A DNA stretch of 37,801 nucleotides from positions 1 to 37,801 of the IMG/VR virus record IMGVR_UViG_3300007960_000063; one strand, 5' to 3'. Numbering within the stretch: the stretch's first letter is position 1; each line of letters starts with the position of its first letter. This stretch comes from a virus. Shown in pieces: positions 37,263-37,801 of this stretch. Both the position numbers and the translations under genes were made by a program. Below the pieces are notes generated by a model. That model did no database searches. It had not been told where the DNA came from and worked only from the letters and a program-made list of their open reading frames with translations.

Positions 37263-37801
37263 ATGCCCACCTACCACCAGACCGGATGGCGCGCCGCCCA
37301 GCCCAAGGGCCACGTCCTGATCGCCATTCCGACCTATGGCGACATCGTCGCCAATTGCGTTCACTCCCTCATCTCCACCACCGCCGACCTCATGGGGAAC
37401 GGCTGGGCTGGTGACGTGCTTATCAAGACGGGCGACTGCCACGTCGATGACGCGCGCAACGATCTCCTGCGCCTGTTCCTCGAGAGCGAGGCCGGGTTCC
37501 TTTTCTTCGTCGATGCCGACGTTTCCTTTTCCCCGCAGGCTGTCCGCTCTCTGCTCGAGGCCAATCGGCCCATCGCCTGCGGCGTCTACCCGCGCAAGAA
37601 CGATGCCGACACCTACCCGGTCGTCGCCCTCGAGGGGGCTGAGCCTGACGGCGACGGATTGATCGAGGTCAAGGCGGCTCCGACCGGGTTCATGTGCATC
37701 CGCCGCGACGTTGCCGAGGCAATGTACGAGCGCGCCGGTGAGCGCGGCGCATGGCCAGCCAAGGCGAACATGGGCATGCTGGCAATGCGCGAGGTGTTTT
37801 A
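37263..37801 (+). CDS. Glycosyltransferase-methyltransferase fusion, 5' part
   Basis: The first 179 codons of the gene continued at bases 2-880. ATG 37263 follows AGAGGAG. Residues 17-25 (HVLIAIPTY) are the nucleotide-binding start of a GT-A fold, residues 81-88 (FFVDADVS) contain the D84-x-D86 metal site of family 2-like glycosyltransferases, and residues 105-145 (ACGVYPRKND, APTGFMCIRRDV) match the acceptor half. The reading frame is open to the end of the window and joins the left end in frame. Glycan transfer followed by methylation of the sugar is a plausible coupled reaction. Confidence 0.85.
   Translation, partial: MPTYHQTGWRAAQPKGHVLIAIPTYGDIVANCVHSLISTTADLMGNGWAGDVLIKTGDCHVDDARNDLLRLFLESEAGFLFFVDADVSFSPQAVRSLLEANRPIACGVYPRKNDADTYPVVALEGAEPDGDGLIEVKAAPTGFMCIRRDVAEAMYERAGERGAWPAKANMGMLAMREVF
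37751..37801 (+). repeat. Contig-end overlap with bases 1-51
   Basis: These 51 bases match bases 1-51 at 49 positions; differences are at repeat positions 5 (C here, A at the start) and 44 (G here, A at the start). The reading frame continues across the join. This is an assembly overlap of a circular or circularly permuted molecule, with variation between reads or copies, rather than a biological repeat. Confidence 0.75.

Noticed and set aside
37751-37801. Terminal direct repeat as a packaging end (like T7)
   Set aside because: It is only 51 bases, lies in mid-gene, restores an open frame when overlapped, and has two mismatches, all as expected of an assembly overlap.

Overview
The window is a nearly complete, circularly permuted genome of a short-tailed (podovirus-like) double-stranded DNA phage. 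Bases 1-51 and 37751-37801 match at 49 of 51 positions, and one glycosyltransferase-methyltransferase gene runs off the right end and continues at the left end, so the unit genome is about 37.75 kb. The DNA is GC-rich. A GcrA-family cell-cycle regulator (minus strand, 25340-25870), a Cys-rich membrane protein of a type common in alphaproteobacteria (30032-30457) and a near absence of GANTC, the CcrM methylation site, all point to an alphaproteobacterial host. I see no integrase, DNA or RNA polymerase, helicase, primase, tRNA or CRISPR array.

Layout. (1) 27738-37801 and then 2-17753, all on the plus strand: small helical proteins, an HTH protein, putative small terminase, large terminase, P22-type portal, scaffold, N4-gp56-type capsid protein, a probable decoration protein, the GT-methyltransferase, head-tail adaptor, tail-collar fibre, tail hub, several large internal/ejection proteins (one with an HExxH motif, one with a lysozyme-like plus M15 peptidase pair), then a lysis block (alpha/beta hydrolase, GH108 endolysin with membrane tail, small TM/coiled-coil protein). 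(2) 17754-17876: convergent terminators. (3) 17877-26294, all on the minus strand: an early region starting with an XRE-type regulator, then the GcrA homologue, a PD-(D/E)XK nuclease, many small unknown genes, and a translationally coupled recombination block (coiled-coil protein, RecT, HicA-like protein, DUF1367-like protein, HNH endonuclease). (4) 26295-26446: divergent control region. (5) 26447-26966: two small plus-strand genes. (6) 26967-27737: a 771-base gap holding a terminator, a series of GC stems that may be a structured RNA, an AT-rich block and helically phased DnaA boxes, probably the replication origin.

The most unusual feature is a repeated control module. Five sites share a -35 box, a 15-bp palindrome (ideal GTCACGNNNCGTGAC, exactly one deviation in each copy) filling most of the 17-bp spacer, a TATATA-like -10 box, a GC hairpin at the predicted 5' end of the mRNA, and a CCAGAGGAG-type ribosome binding site. 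In the leftward region the -35 box also contains the TGA stop of the upstream gene. At one site TGA has become TTA, which both damages the -35 box and opens the upstream gene. Two copies are identical over 46 bp and bracket the early region as an inverted repeat.

Working model (inference): the phage carries no replication machinery, starts replication through host DnaA, makes a GcrA-like factor to steer host sigma-70 transcription, avoids GANTC so that CcrM/GcrA control does not act on its own DNA, and coordinates several early transcripts with one repressor, probably the XRE protein.
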